From Prostheceraeus crozeri (Eukaryota > Platyhelminthes > Polycladida > Euryleptidae), in the NCBI GenBank assembly GCA_907163375.1, contig CAJQUW010009225.1, positions 186,001 through 250,000 on the forward strand: a DNA stretch of 64,000 bases. The letters are read 5' to 3'. Both the position numbers and the translations under genes were made by a program. A model generated the notes under the pieces. It was given only the letters and a program-made list of their open reading frames with translations, did no database searches and was not told the origin of the DNA. Shown here piece by piece: positions 21,081-33,093 of the stretch. Within the stretch, counting starts at the first letter, position 1; each line of letters begins with the position of its first letter.

Positions 21081-22858
21081 TTCCAATAATAATCCCTGTA
21101 CTAGTAAGAGAGGATTCTCTTTTAATGACAACATGAGCGGTATTTTGACATAGGAAAGATTAAGTAAAAAGCACAATTATCATTCAATAAATGGACATTG
21201 ACCGTGCAGTTTCAAACTGCGTGATTATCTAAAGTGTAAATTTATGTACGGTATCCCAAAATACTTCCCACCTGCTTAGTAAATCCTGATTATTAATATG
21301 TCCCTAACATGTTTTTATTAGCCATCTTGAGTATTTCATAGCATAATGCATGCAATTTCGAAGCAACAAATGTTAGTCAGAATTTTACCTGCAGTGGAGC
21401 AGAACATGCGCATATTATTCTGAGATGGAGGGGCACATTTTCTATCGAGCCATGTACTGTAATCTCATACAATGTCTTCAGCTGACTTCAGTGGCTTGAC
21501 TGATTTCTCTGGTGCAATGATTCATGCTTTAGAACACCTGAACAATATTCATGTAGTCATTCGCTGTTCACTAATTCAGCAATTCATTTGTTCTATCTTC
21601 ATTCGCTATTTTGATTAACATGCTTAAATTTTCAACACTTATCGATTTTGCAACATATCGATTTTATGCAGCATTCCATCGAAGTGTTTTGCTCTGTGAC
21701 ATCAATAAGGTATAGTCATGTAGAACTCTATGGGCATAGTGTGGTGTCATCTCTCAGATTTTGTAATGACTAATTGGTCTTGTGGCTTGTTGTCACTTCC
21801 ACACGCATGTCAGATACACTAATTAGAGCCTATCTTTCGAGTGCGGTCGGGGTACAGAGTTCGGATTGATAGATATCTATGTCATCTTGAGCTGACATGA
21901 GACATTTCCAGCATGTATTCATAACGGATACAAATTCAAAGCAGTCATCTGTGAATGTGTTACACAGTGTTGTTATGCAGTATGCAAATCTAACTGTATG
22001 GACTCATCAGAGGGAAAGCTTTCAATAGGCCTATTCAATATTTAATTACATTGGACGTGCGCTGTACCGACATGAAACAGCATCTCTCATTAACGCTACA
22101 TCATCGTAGCAGTGAATTGTAACTGAATTGTGGACGATTAGTCATGAAATGCCCAACGAGCTGTACAGAAATTCTTGATAAGCTGGTGAGCAACTGGTCT
22201 TTTATTGCATGAGCCTTAGCGTCTTGTCTGAACCTGAAAGATAATTCATTCACAACGATTATAATAATTTCATAAATAACGCACGAACGTTCTGAAACAT
22301 TATAGTAGTCCCTTCTATATAATAAGTAAAAGCAATTTAAATAATTAATTTAATGGCAGTCCCTCTTTCGACGCTAGAGGGACTAGTGTTTGAATATTTG
22401 AAAAGTGATTAATATTTCATACTATTTTGGCATGGTATGGTGCAATTTTCATAGATAGAATCGCATTGCTTCATGATGAGAAATGAAGATTGTGTGTCAG
22501 AACGTACGTGCGTTATTTACGGAATTGCCCATTATCAATTTATGAAGATCAATGACATGTCCAACCATAAAGATAAAATCACCTGTAGAATCGTTCATAG
22601 GCATGTTGGAATATCACTCTGCTCAGTATCGTTTGCAATGGATTATGATGATCAATCATGACAAAATGCAAACAAGAATCATAAGTCTGCAGTCATCTTG
22701 AGGCTGATTTACTTTCAATATTCAAATTTCTTCATTGATATGGATATTATTCTATGAAGGGAAAGTAAACTGCATTCTCCTGAAATGCTTCATGCTTAAA
22801 ATTTTAGCTATTGAATCTAGCTATCTGGCTGACGTATTTTTCCCGTATATTTTTCCGT

Positions 22859-22948
22859 ATATTTCCCCAAAATCGCCGGTTAATCAGGGTTTGTACACCT
22901 AACGTTAGGTGTACAAACCCTGATTAACCGGCGATTTTGGGGAAATAT
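22859..22948. repeat. 90-bp perfect palindrome
   Basis: Two 45-base arms are exact reverse complements around AACGTT (22901-22906), with no spacer. The arms carry CCCCAAAATCGCCGG and GGGTTTGTACACC. It could extrude as a cruciform. No coding region is attached; it may be a minimal foldback element. Confidence 0.95.
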
Positions 22949-23675
22949 TGTAAGGTACTGATGCAGATGTAAACAAAATCAATTTGTCTAGTCTGCAGGG
23001 AAGGCAGCAGCATCCTCGTGACGTCAGTTCATTCCTATTCCTTATAGAAGTTCGGAGAAGAGCCAAGTGAGATGATGTATTGTAGTTAAAAAACTATCTT
23101 TGTCACTGCGAGTGACTAATGCAAGTGCGCTGTGAACAACAAATATCCGTTAAAATTAACAGCTAAAATTACTTTCACGACTGTTTTTACACTCCGAACA
23201 GAAAATATCCGTAGAGACGCTCTATCTGATACTAGCGGATTTTAATTGATATCATCAAATTGTGACTCATCATTTTCAAGTTTCTTACGAATATTTTCTG
23301 TTAAGTTTATATATTATTAAAATTATTATTATTATAAGTTTATATATATATATATATTACTGTAACTGCTGTTTTAGTGGTGTGCAGTTTACAGTGAGAC
23401 CTACATCAGTAAAGCTGTACGGTGCACACCTCCCGTATTTAGTAGATACAAATAATTCATCGCATTATTTTTTCTTCATAAAAGATGATTTGATAGGGAT
23501 TGTAGTGCTTTTCATATTAAGTTCGCTTTTATCATGGCTTGTATTAAGTTCTTGAAATGTGTTAATGATCCGATTGAAACAAGCTTAATGTAAAAGGTAT
23601 TATGCAGGCTTCACGGGGATGCTGCTTCTTCTACTGCTAACTGGTTAGTTTATATACTTCATCAGCGACATCATC

Positions 23676-24116
23676 AATGATCAAGCGTTGGATCGCAAAG
23701 CATCTGCACGCATACTTTCGGCCTAGATAGATTTTGTTACGTTTGTTTAAATTTGGGCATCTAGCATTATAGGAGAGATCAGTCTTTATATGCGCCTCTT
23801 ACTTCAATTCATTAGTTCTTACATAAGACAGTTTCAAAATGAAGTTTTAACCTAAATCACACTTGTCTACAGTTCGTTCAGAAAACAGAAGCCAAGTTCA
23901 TTGGAAAGCAAACTGTAGACAAGTGTGATTTAGGTTAAAACTTCATTTCGAAACTGTCTTATGTAACAACTAATGAACTGAGGTAAGAGGCGCATATAAA
24001 GACATAAGTAATAATCTCTCCTATAATGTTAGATGCCAAAATTTAAACAAACGTGATAAAATCTATCTAGGCCTAAAGTATGCGTGCAGATGCTTTGCGA
24101 CATGATTGACGCATTG
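23676..24116. mobile_element. Foldback/MITE with about 200-bp inverted arms
   Basis: The left arm (about 23676-23874) and the right arm (about 23911-24116) are inverted copies with a few mismatches, separated by a 36-bp spacer. Matching landmarks are GCAAAGCATCTGCACGCATACTT on the left and its complement at about 24077-24100, and ACACTTGTCTACAGTT next to the spacer. No transposase is inside. A clear target duplication was not identified. Confidence 0.8.
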
Positions 24117-24630
24117 CTTGTTATTTTAGGTCTACAGAAGCTCTGATTAATCCATACATTGACTTAAATGTTAATCTCATTATAATTTTGCATGCTATTT
24201 ATAATTGATGCTGGCATAGTAAATACTGCTTAATATAATTTACAGATTTTGTTTCATTTGTGCTTTTATATATAATACATCATGTAATTCTTGCATGGAT
24301 GCATCCTATACATATCCTTGCTTTTTGCGATAGCATGAATCCAGCGTGAAATGTCAATGAAAAATATTTCTTTTTTCAGAGACAATGATTCTCTCATTTC
24401 CGGATAAGATTGGGATATCAAACCAAGTAGGCCTATACATGGATTCTGCGTGGAACTGTTTGCAAGTGTGAAGGCAATTACTGCACAAGGACTGGTTAAG
24501 TGTTACCGAACTGCTGTCAAACTTTCCAGGTACTGTTATTTTTTATCCCAGGCAGTGTTACTGTGGTACGTGGCTATAATTTCATGAAGAATAAACCTAT
24601 TATTTGACGTTTGACTTTTCTCTTTAAGTA

Positions 24631-24736
24631 GGATCCGCCCTGTTGCTTGTAAAAACGGGCTTTCATTTAATCTCCAGCTAAAATACAGAGCACTGGAGAT
24701 TGAATGAAAGCCCGTAAATCAAGCAGCAGGGCGGAT
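24631..24736. repeat. Short inverted repeat
   Basis: Arms 24631-24677 and 24693-24736 (start ATCCGCCCTG, centre AATCTCCAG/CTGGAGATT) pair with a few mismatches around a 15-bp loop. The right arm abuts the GTAGC-rich block. Confidence 0.75.
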
Positions 24737-24739
24737 TTT

Positions 24740-25130
24740 TTTTTTGGAACCTCCTTCGGGTACACGAGCTCGTACCGGTTACGTGACGGTAGGAACGACC
24801 CGTTTACCGGGCCGAGTTCGTGTAACGAAAACGTACCGGAGGCGGGCGATCTAACGGGTAGTAGCAACTACGTAGGGTCGCCGTAGCAGTACGTGGCATC
24901 CAGTAGCAGATACGTAGGAGGAGTAGCAAAAGGTTCTGCTACGTAGCATACCGGTAGCAATTGGTGCCTCAGCGTAGCGGTTCCATTATAGGGTCAATTG
25001 AGTAGCGGCAACGTTTCAATTGGTAGCAACAAGTAGCACCATGCTACGTAGCAGGTACGTGGCCTATGCCGCCATTTTAATTGGTTTCTGCTACTCCCCC
25101 GCTACGTAGCAGATACGTACTTTGTTAGCC
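24740..25130. repeat. GTAGC/ACGTAGCAG-rich repeat block
   Basis: The words GTAGCA, ACGTAGCAG and GTAGCGG recur every 15-40 bases. GGGCGATCTAACGGGTAGTA (24845) has an inverted counterpart at about 16878 (ACCCGTTAGATCGCCCACC), so this is a dispersed family. The ORFs on both strands in this block overlap each other and have no motif. Confidence 0.65.
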
Positions 25131-25194
25131 GGGTGTCAAAGGAAGGAAATGCACTTCGCATGAGGATGAATGAGTTGTAGCATCCTACATCGAT

Positions 25195-26722
25195 ACAGTT
25201 AAAAAACATGCAGGAGCAGAGGCCATCTGTTTGTTTTTCTTCTTACTGTATACTCTTCGACTTGCTGATCAAGAAGATCTACACCACCCTTTGTTTTATT
25301 GTATGATTCAGTTATCATAGCGGGTCGATGTCTTTCAGTGTCATCTGTCCCAGAATCATGATTTCCGGAAGAAATGAGTATCACATTCTTTCTTTTCTTG
25401 GGACAGTAGGAGAGGATCATGATCTTGTTTTCATGATTGTATACCGATCGTGCATCATATCTGTCACGGTTCTCAGTAGAACGAATCTGGTATCTCCCGT
25501 CTATGAGATATAACAGTTCCGAGAATTGTGAGACTTTTCGACAAGGAAGACACCTAAATCATGCGAAATGAAAAAATTATCACAAATGATGCTACGTCCT
25601 GAGCTGTAGAAACGACTTGTCAACTCCTTTACTATGTCAAATGCCGAATTTTGGGGGACGCCCTCTCCGTCTCGCTTACCGGTATATATGTATCCCTTCA
25701 AGGCATGACCGGAATCCGCTTCAAGACCAGAATATCTTGACGCCGTACTTATGCGGCTTTGACGGCATGTAAGTCTTTCCTGGTATACAGCCTCGTTGCC
25801 CTAACAGTTGTTCGTCAACTGTTAGGTTCTCACTCGGGACACAGAATTTGAGGAACTGTGAGTTCAAAAGATTCCATTGGTCAGAGAAAGCTGCCAGGAC
25901 GTCACCGGCGGCTTTGTACGTGCCTCTCGTGTGCGATAGTCATCAAAACGTATACGTATATATATAGCTGTCAGAAAAATTTGAACCCTTTTTTGGATAT
26001 TGTAGCACGATAAAAGGGTTTATGTCTCGCACATTCCACAAGTAGTCGATCTCAGTGAAGCTGTCGCGATCCGCTCCAGCCCGCAGAAGTAAAGCTATAC
26101 AAGCTTTCAATTCATCCATTAAAAAAACACCTTTGTTGAGAGGATAAGGAGAAGAATTCATTGACTTCACTTTGATGTTGGTACACCTCAATGTACGAGT
26201 ATGATACAAAATTTCTTCCGTGAAAATAAGTGAAAACGATTCAATTATCAACGAAGGATGTACGATGCTTCTTGATCGCTGTCTAAGAATGTCACGGTCA
26301 CGCAATCGCTGTGGATAAGGCAACTTCGAGTATATGATTCCCTTTGAATTGCACAGATCAGAAGATGAATTATCATCGGCGATATCGTCATCTCAGTCAC
26401 TGGAATCGTCACTATCATTGGCGAAAACAGGAATATCTCCCTCGTCGTCATTTGTCGGTAGTGGGACCAGGATTGCGCTCTGATTTTCGATGTCCATAGT
26501 CGAAAGGTCTTCCGTATTGTCCTCGGGATCATCTTCATCGGCCGAGGAATCATCTGAACTATCTCTTGAGACTTCACCAACAATATTCAAAGCATTACAC
26601 GCCTGCAAAAATGTCATTCGACGCGGTCTACCGGCGGCCATTTCGTCGCAGATTGTGAAAGTCTCTTGAATTTCGCGCCGGACAAAAATTTGAAAAATGT
26701 TGCACCTGCCATTATTTTGCAA
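25195..26722 (-). pseudogene. piggyBac-family transposase relic
   Basis: Reading the minus strand from 26722 down, an acidic Ser/Asp-rich N-terminus is followed by fragments in shifted frames. These include a helix-rich N-domain, then FYSSGRSIICDNFFIS (about 25620-25550), a catalytic Asp region of DDE_Tnp_1_7, and near the end TKGGVDLLDQQVEEYTVRRKTNRWPL (about 25290-25225), the hallmark C-terminal catalytic Asp motif. Frame changes and stops break it into at least four pieces, so it is dead. No Cys-rich C-terminal domain is recognisable. Confidence 0.8.
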
Positions 26723-27019
26723 CTGAGGAAGATACTACATGGAATCTCATGAGCTCTAGCATCATGTTTGATAACAGTATAATCACTTGAAGATATGTAT
26801 TTAGTTACTCAGACCCTGTCAAAGTATGACAAATTTGCATTTAAGTCATTGGAACAAAATGTTCCACGTTGAACCTTGACGTGAAGGTTTGATCTAGAAC
26901 CGAAACTAATTTAGGTACGAACTCTATATTAGAGCATGTTTAGGGCATTGTACTCTAGTTTGAAGTTCTGGAGTATGAAATACCAGGATTAAATAGTTTT
27001 ATCAGGATGAACATTTTAT

Positions 27020-27064
27020 TGGCCGGTGGAACAAAATGTTCCACGTTGAACCTTTGAGGGTTAA
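27020..27064. mobile_element. piggyBac terminal inverted repeat and TTAA site
   Basis: The text ends CCTTTGAGGG|TTAA; on the minus strand this is TTAA followed by CCCTCAAAGG and TTCAACGTGGAACATTTTG. CCCT next to TTAA is the standard piggyBac end. A copy of the GTTCCACGTTGAACCTT part lies inward at about 26857, in the same orientation. It likely marks the 5' end of the relic at 25195-26722; the other end was not found. Confidence 0.7.
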
Positions 27065-27621
27065 ATAATAATTTATGCTTCATTGTGTCGAAAGCTGCAA
27101 GGGGATAAGCCAAAGAATCCCTCAGATGTGCTTGTTTTAAAGCAGTTGCTTTTATTTCGTGACATGAGACGTCGGCGCTTAAGTGTATCGTCTTAGGCAA
27201 CTATCCCATATAATTAACGGAGACCATTTGATAAACATAGATGATCTAATATTCTTTAATTTGCTAATTTGAAGCCGTCTACTTCACTGTTGCTTTCACT
27301 GAGATGTGGGTTTGGAAGAGAATCTAAGCCTAGCTACAATCTTCTATCAATAATTACTCGAATTTCGCGACATATTGAAACTACATGTACAGGAAGCAGC
27401 ATCTCAGAAATTCACGGAATGACCAGTCCTGCTTCCAACAAATGAAAACATAAGAAGCTACTCCATCCAAATTCACTTTTATTTTACATGCATTAAATAC
27501 TGCGACATTAAAGACAAGAATTCATAAGTTGTACACTATGTTCAGTTACATAATTCGAAGAAAAGATACAAAAACAGGTAACAACGGCAAATGCTCCAAT
27601 TTCATATGATCTACACATTTA

Positions 27622-27687
27622 TTACTGCCGCTTGTATTTTCGAGTAGCGGTAATTGAATCACCATCCGCTTTAAATGCTTCCAATGT
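27622..27687 (-). CDS. Last exon of a fatty-acid-binding-protein-like gene
   Basis: On the minus strand a pyrimidine tract ending in AG (27689-27688) precedes 22 codons ending in TAA. The product TLEAFKADGDSITATRKYKRQ has the final two strands of a FABP, with the R-x-Y motif (TRKYKR) that binds the fatty-acid carboxylate in this family. It joins in phase 0 to the exon at 32980-33093. The intron between them is about 5.3 kb and contains a mariner and tRNA-like repeats. Confidence 0.6.
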   Translation of the reverse strand, partial: TLEAFKADGDSITATRKYKRQ

Positions 27688-27938
27688 CTGAAAAAGAGAA
27701 ATTTTTACGTTTTCTTAAATCATCGAAGATACGAAACCACGAACATCTATGATATGAATTGTCCTACTTGCTGCTTCCTATTGCCTTTTCTTGCTTCTTT
27801 TGCAAGCCGCAGTCCATGTCACTAATTAATTAAATGAGATTGATTAGATTTAATACTGGCACTTTCGACATAGTTGTGATTGTCAAGCGAAAGTGAAAAC
27901 AGTATATTTCGAACCATATTTACAAATATCTGTGGTTA

Positions 27939-29151
27939 AACCAATAAGTTTTGTCCGGTAATTGCACGCAGCTATCTTCTAATGTATTTAATGTATTGCT
28001 TTGAAATTTTGTATGACTATAGAATACTTATTTTGCTAACTTATACTGGAAAATTAATTTACTAAGCCTAAACCGTAACTTGAAAACAATTACTTTTTAG
28101 AAAAAAAACGTTTTTATCTCTTTTTTAAATACACAACAAACTCAATTTATACTCTCGCAGCGTGCCTGCCACCGCTGGTGAAGGCAAACGCCGACCATGG
28201 ATTTCTCAATAACCTATTATCTTATTTGTTAGTGACCTATTGTCCTTATGCATGGCGTTAGTCGATGCATGGCCAATCGCTGATCGGCGTTAGTCTTCGT
28301 CACGCGTTTGTGGTTTGTGTGATTGATTGTTTGCGGTGAGCGGCAGATCAGATATGCTACATCGTGAGTATAAATTAACTCGTCATTCTCTTAGTGTCGC
28401 ACTTCAGTTTGGAAATGGATTTCACACGAGAAGACATTCGCAAGTTAATTTATTATAATTGGAAACGTGGATTGGTACCTGCAAAGATTGCAGATGAAAT
28501 AAACTCAACACTGGGGCAGGACACAACAAATGAGCACACTTGTCGGCGATGGGTTGCAAAATTTAAGGAAGAAAACTTTAATGTTGAAGACCAAGACCGA
28601 TGTGGAAGGCTATCTTATGATATTGACGACCAAATTCGAACCCTTTTGGTTGAACACACCACCACTCGGGAAATGAGCCTTGAGATTGGAGTTTCCCAGC
28701 AGACAATTAGAAACCATCTGCTTGGCATGGGTATGCGTTACCTGTGCAACCGATGGGTTCCACACAAGTTGTCCGAGGAACAAATGGCCAACCGCGAGAG
28801 GATTTGCAACGAATTGCTGTCTAAGCATGCGGCTAATGACTTCCTCGGTCAACTCATTACAATGGACGAAATCTGGATTTATTGGGAATCCATGGTCGGC
28901 GTTTGCCTTCACCAGCGGTGGCAGGCGCGCTGCGAGAGTATAAATTGAGTTTGTTGTGTATTTAAAAAAGAGATAAAAACGTTTTTTTTCTAAAAAGTAA
29001 TTGTTTTCAAGTTACGGTTTAGGCTTAGTAAATTAATTTTCCAGTATAAGTTAGCAAAATAAGTATTCTATAGTCATACAAAATTTCAAAGCAATACATT
29101 AAATACATTAGAAGATAGCTGCGTGCAATTACCGGACAAAACTTTTTGGTT
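27939..29151. mobile_element. Mariner-like element with long inverted repeats
   Basis: The element is bounded by TA dinucleotides (27937-27938 and 29152-29153). The ends read AACCAATAAGTTTTGTCCGG and its complement. The arms extend about 267 bp inward (to about 28205 on the left, from about 28885 on the right), far longer than ordinary mariner ends, and reach the text GGCAAACGCCGACCATGG. The inside carries a truncated transposase. The inner right arm seems to have replaced the transposase 3' half. It sits in the FABP-like intron. Confidence 0.85.
28415..28948 (+). pseudogene. Truncated mariner transposase
   Basis: From ATG 28415 the product starts DFTREDIRKLIYYNWKRGL, a mariner/SETMAR-type N-terminal helix-turn-helix. 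The second HTH (VSQQTIRNHLLGMG) and the first catalytic Asp motif (ITMDEIW) follow. The frame then enters the right inverted repeat, so the second and third catalytic aspartates are absent. The remaining 177 residues could at most bind the ends. Confidence 0.85.
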
Positions 29152-29611
29152 TATCCTATACAATGTATGTTGCAGTTTCTCGATGCATTCCATGCACATT
29201 ATAAGGAAATCCCAACCAGATAAAAAAAAGAAGAAAACTAGCACCATGAATAATTCATTGCTCTTATTTATTCTTAATAGTTGTCTGATTTATTTCTGGT
29301 CGGGATTTCCTCGTAATATTCATGTCCTTACATATAGTGCGATACTTCAAGATATTGAGTATCTGAAGAGAATGAACAACCTTCAAAGAAAACAGTATTC
29401 TTGACTTCGCGACCGCACTTGCCTGAACCAGGAATCGAATCAAAGTCAGCGATGGAGACGAGCTCGCATCTTCTTCCTAGGCCAAGCCAACGGTTGAGAA
29501 GAAAGGTAGTGACGGCAGACGTCATCTCTAAGTGATATCGATAGATAATTGTCCTATAGTTATAGACAGAATGTTATCTGACAGAAGCCACCGCTGACTT
29601 CAGCTCGATTC

Positions 29612-30395
29612 CTTAGTCAAGCGAGTGCTGTCCGGGAATCAAAAGTGCTGCGTCTTTTTTTGACTAACTAGCTGTCATTCAAAACATTATTTGAAATGTT
29701 GGAAAAATGTAGCATTATCACTTTTGCTAGACAATGACACAATTAAAGTGTTGAAAAAGCTAACAATAAAATATTTTTTATTGAATTATGATAGCGATTT
29801 ACTATCATAACTGGCACAGAAGCGATCGCCAGAAGTGAGAAGAACGTAAAGAGGGATGAGTGAGTGATTTACTATCTGCAAGAAACAGAAGATAGCCAGG
29901 AATCTGAGCACATCAGTTTAGCAAAAACAGGAACATTCTGGGTAAAGGTTACTTTAGTTTTCATTATGACCAACTCAAAAATCAATGTTGTTAGATAATT
30001 TCGTCAATCTTCTGTTATTCTAACCATCATTATAATTCAATTTTGTTCGCAATTGCTCATTTACCACAATGTTGAATGACATTGACATAAATGAGACAAA
30101 CACTGAGTATTTATTGGACAAAATCTATCGATAAGCTTTCGGACTTCCGTCAAGCGAGTGCAGCTCGGGGAATCAAGGATGTTGTTATTTTTTAATTTAC
30201 TAGTTGTCGTTCAAAAAATTATTTGAAATATTGAAAAAGCGTAGTAATATCACGTTTTCTTGACAATGAAACAGCAACAGCACAAAAAAGCTAAAGTGAA
30301 AATAGAACATTTCTTACTGAATTATGATAGCGATTTACTTTCTGCAAGAAACAGAATATAAACAAGAATCTGAGCACTTCAGCTTGACAAAAACA
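29612..30395. repeat. Diverged tandem duplication, about 535 bp offset
   Basis: 29612-29800 and 30150-30345 share GTCAAGCGAGTGC, GGGAATCAA, TTATTTGAAAT and GAATTATGATAGCGATTTAC in order. A second shared block, CTGCAAGAAACAGAA with GAATCTGAGCAC, is at 29876-29915 and 30342-30382. No ORF. Confidence 0.7.
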
Positions 30396-30929
30396 TCCTA
30401 CGCAGAATAGTGACGATTTAGCTTTGTTGTGAAAAATAGTCTACGGACCTAGATTCAAAATGTAGTCCACGGTCTTGGTTATCACTTATATATCACTTCC
30501 TGATACAAGGAATAATATTTTTGCAAAACACAAAAAAGCAATGTTTCTAATCCAATTAAGATGCATAGCCAATTTATGTAAATAATCAGGCCTCATTTGG
30601 CCTATAGACTATCAAAAAACAAGCACAGTGATTGTAATATCAAGTAAAATCTAATAGGGTTACTTATAAAGTAATTATGAGTTTTCTATGATGATAAAAT
30701 TTAAAAGCGGTTTAGAATGTAATTTAAATACAACAGCAGTGGAATCATCGATTTAAAGCGGTGGAATCTTCTCGTGTTGATTATTTCAAACAAAAACAAG
30801 CCTCTGTATACCATTCCAAACATTTCAGGATTACTTATTGGCTGATCCAAAAACATTTTCACTATGAATAAGCCTTTAACCACAATGAGATTAAATACAC
30901 AATAGATCAGATTGACATGCAAAATATGT

Positions 30930-31002
30930 GCGGCGGGTAGGATTCGAACCTACGACCAAGGTTAACTGGACCTGTGCTCTAACCAACTGAGTTACGAGCT
31001 AC
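30930..31002 (-). tRNA. tRNA-Thr(AGT)-like pseudogene or SINE head, copy 1
   Basis: On the minus strand, a 73-base segment has a D-arm-like AACTCAGTTGGTTAGAGC (box A), an anticodon arm AGGT-CCAGTTA-ACCT with AGT in the anticodon position, and a perfect T-arm GTAGG-TTCGAAT-CCTAC (box B). The acceptor arms (GTAGCTC against CCGCCGC) barely pair. A second copy 303 bp away shares flanking text (GTCAATTGGCAGGATCAAA), so this is a dispersed tRNA-derived repeat or pseudogene rather than a working gene. Confidence 0.5.
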
Positions 31003-31232
31003 TTACGCGACTCTGTCAATTGGCAGGATCAAACCCTCACCACCACACATCAGTTGTCAAGGCAATAATAATTAAATCAATGAATAAATAACACGTCACA
31101 ATTGTGACCGCCGACATTAAGGCAAGTAGCGGGGAACGATTGTCCACCAAAGCATCTTAAGCCATGTCGTGAATGCAATTAATCACAATGGGATTAAATA
31201 CACGATAGATCAGATTGCCATGCAAAAGATGT

Positions 31233-31305
31233 GCGGCTGGTAGGATTCGAACCTGCGACCAAGGTTAACTAGACCTGTGCTCTAACCAACTGAGCTACGA
31301 GCCAC
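31233..31305 (-). tRNA. tRNA-Thr(AGT)-like pseudogene or SINE head, copy 2
   Basis: This copy is better preserved: acceptor GTGGCTC/CAGCCGC pairs at six positions, the D-arm GCTC/GAGC is perfect, and the anticodon loop CTAGTTA reads AGT. One extra base lies between acceptor and D-arm, and one T-stem pair is broken. The shared repeat unit extends from about 31178 to 31345. Confidence 0.5.
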
Positions 31306-32979
31306 TTACGCAACTCTGTCAATTGGCAGGATCAAACCCTCACCTTGAACGAGATAAACAAATTTAATGAAAATCGAATGTGGAACCATTTTTCTGATAT
31401 TTTTTGCTTCACTCTTTGTATAATGAAAAAGCCAGGATTATTCATAGAATATTGATTCAACCAATCTTTTTTGGTTGATCACTTCATCAGGAAAAAAATA
31501 AATAAAAGTAAATATACATTTTTATGCAGTTTCGAATACTTTAACTAACAATGTCGTCGCTAAAAATATTTGAAAAGTTCGACAAAACGGTATTTTTGAC
31601 GTGATTATGTTTTTGCCTTAATAAATCGATTACGCTTTAAATTGATTTGCAAAATTTCACCTGACAACTATATTGTATTGAGATCAACTTTTCTGCAAAT
31701 CACTGAGAAGGCTGTGAAGCAAAGTAAATATTCAAACATAATTTTTTACAATTCTTATTTGCTTGAAGACTATCACGCGTTGAAGGATTATTTTATGATG
31801 AATTAAATTTTATGACTAGTTTTAAATTCATGTCCAAATTCTAAGTACATTCTCTGATAATGCTGAACTCCTGGGGGCTGACTTCGACATACGAATGTAA
31901 TCCAAACTGCTTGCAAGTATTGCAGACTGCAATAATCTTAGTTGCGCAAAAATCATTTCCTTTACAAAATCATCCAGTTATGCAGCTGCAATAATGCCGA
32001 TGAATACTTTGCTCATGCACATCCTGAAGAACATTGGATCGAATTTTCGAAGTATAGCCGTCACCGATCGATTTAACACGAAGCTATCCTAGATTCTTTC
32101 CGATTTCCTAACAAAGCCTAAAGAGATGTTTCAATGCAGTATTTGCTTTCGTCACGCAGACCATAGTGACAAAAAGAATATCAATCTCAAGCAGTGATGT
32201 AATAAAGAAACGTACTTATCACAGATTCCTCTCTAATATCGACTACAACCTCTCAACTTCCGAACCACTTACAGTTCCGCTGAAAAAGATAAAATCAAGG
32301 ACTGTGATGTATTAACTATTAGATTTCACCTACTGCAACAGAAGCGCTGAAAGTATGGCATACGAGAAAATGTTTATTAAACGTTTTATGAACGTGTTAG
32401 AGCGCCGCATATCAGCTAAAAGAAGAATTTGGACAATTCCTGATGAAAACCATAAATGACAGCAGCTTGCTGATCATTTTCCGATGGGATTTAACGATGA
32501 GACTGATATGCACCAATGGATTAAGCTATCTTTTTTTCCTTCTTGAATGGATGTGCTGAAGGAGATTGAAGCAGTTTGTATTTTGAATTTTAACTTTCGA
32601 ATTTGTTAGTGCAATTTTTTTACTAGCTGCAATTTCGTTTAATGTACTATGAAGATGGCACGATTACTAGAGCGATCTTGACTATAAATGAAAAGAAACC
32701 AAGCATTCACTCCTTTTCTAAAAAAAATACACTTCATTTTTGTGAAAACAAATTTTTTTAATTTTTGAAACCTAACAGTCAATGTTGTACTATGGCCCGT
32801 TAAAGCGTTAAATGAGTACTTGTGGTAAAGCCAAAACAGAAAAACGCTCCACCGGTGGAGATTTTGACGCTGGCGACAAGTCAGAAAGTGACTTATCGAT
32901 CGTTGATAAATACAACGTCAAATCATGCAAAATGTCAGCAAACATAGACTGAAATGAATTAGCAGTCGTTGATTCTTAC

Positions 32980-33093
32980 CATGACAAACGTATCATTATC
33001 CTCTAACCATCGCTTTATAACAGACACAACTGCGTCTCCATCATGCTTCCGTTGAGTGTGAACAAGAGTTTCGCCCTCGATTTTAACTGTAGA
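32980..33093 (-). CDS. Internal exon of a fatty-acid-binding-protein-like gene
   Basis: Minus-strand acceptor TTTTCAG (33094-33095 is AG) and donor GTAAGA (from 32979) bound 38 full codons. The product begins STVKIEGETLVHTQRK and ends DNDTFVM, the strand pattern of FABP exon 3 (a Lys-x-x-x-x-GG/E-x-LV turn, then a basic strand, then x-F-V). Exons 1-2 should lie at higher coordinates; I could not find them before the element 2 insertion at 38038 or after it. Confidence 0.6.

Noticed and set aside
24667..24886. Two overlapping ORFs on opposite strands
   Set aside because: They lie in the inverted repeat and GTAGC block and mirror each other; no protein features.
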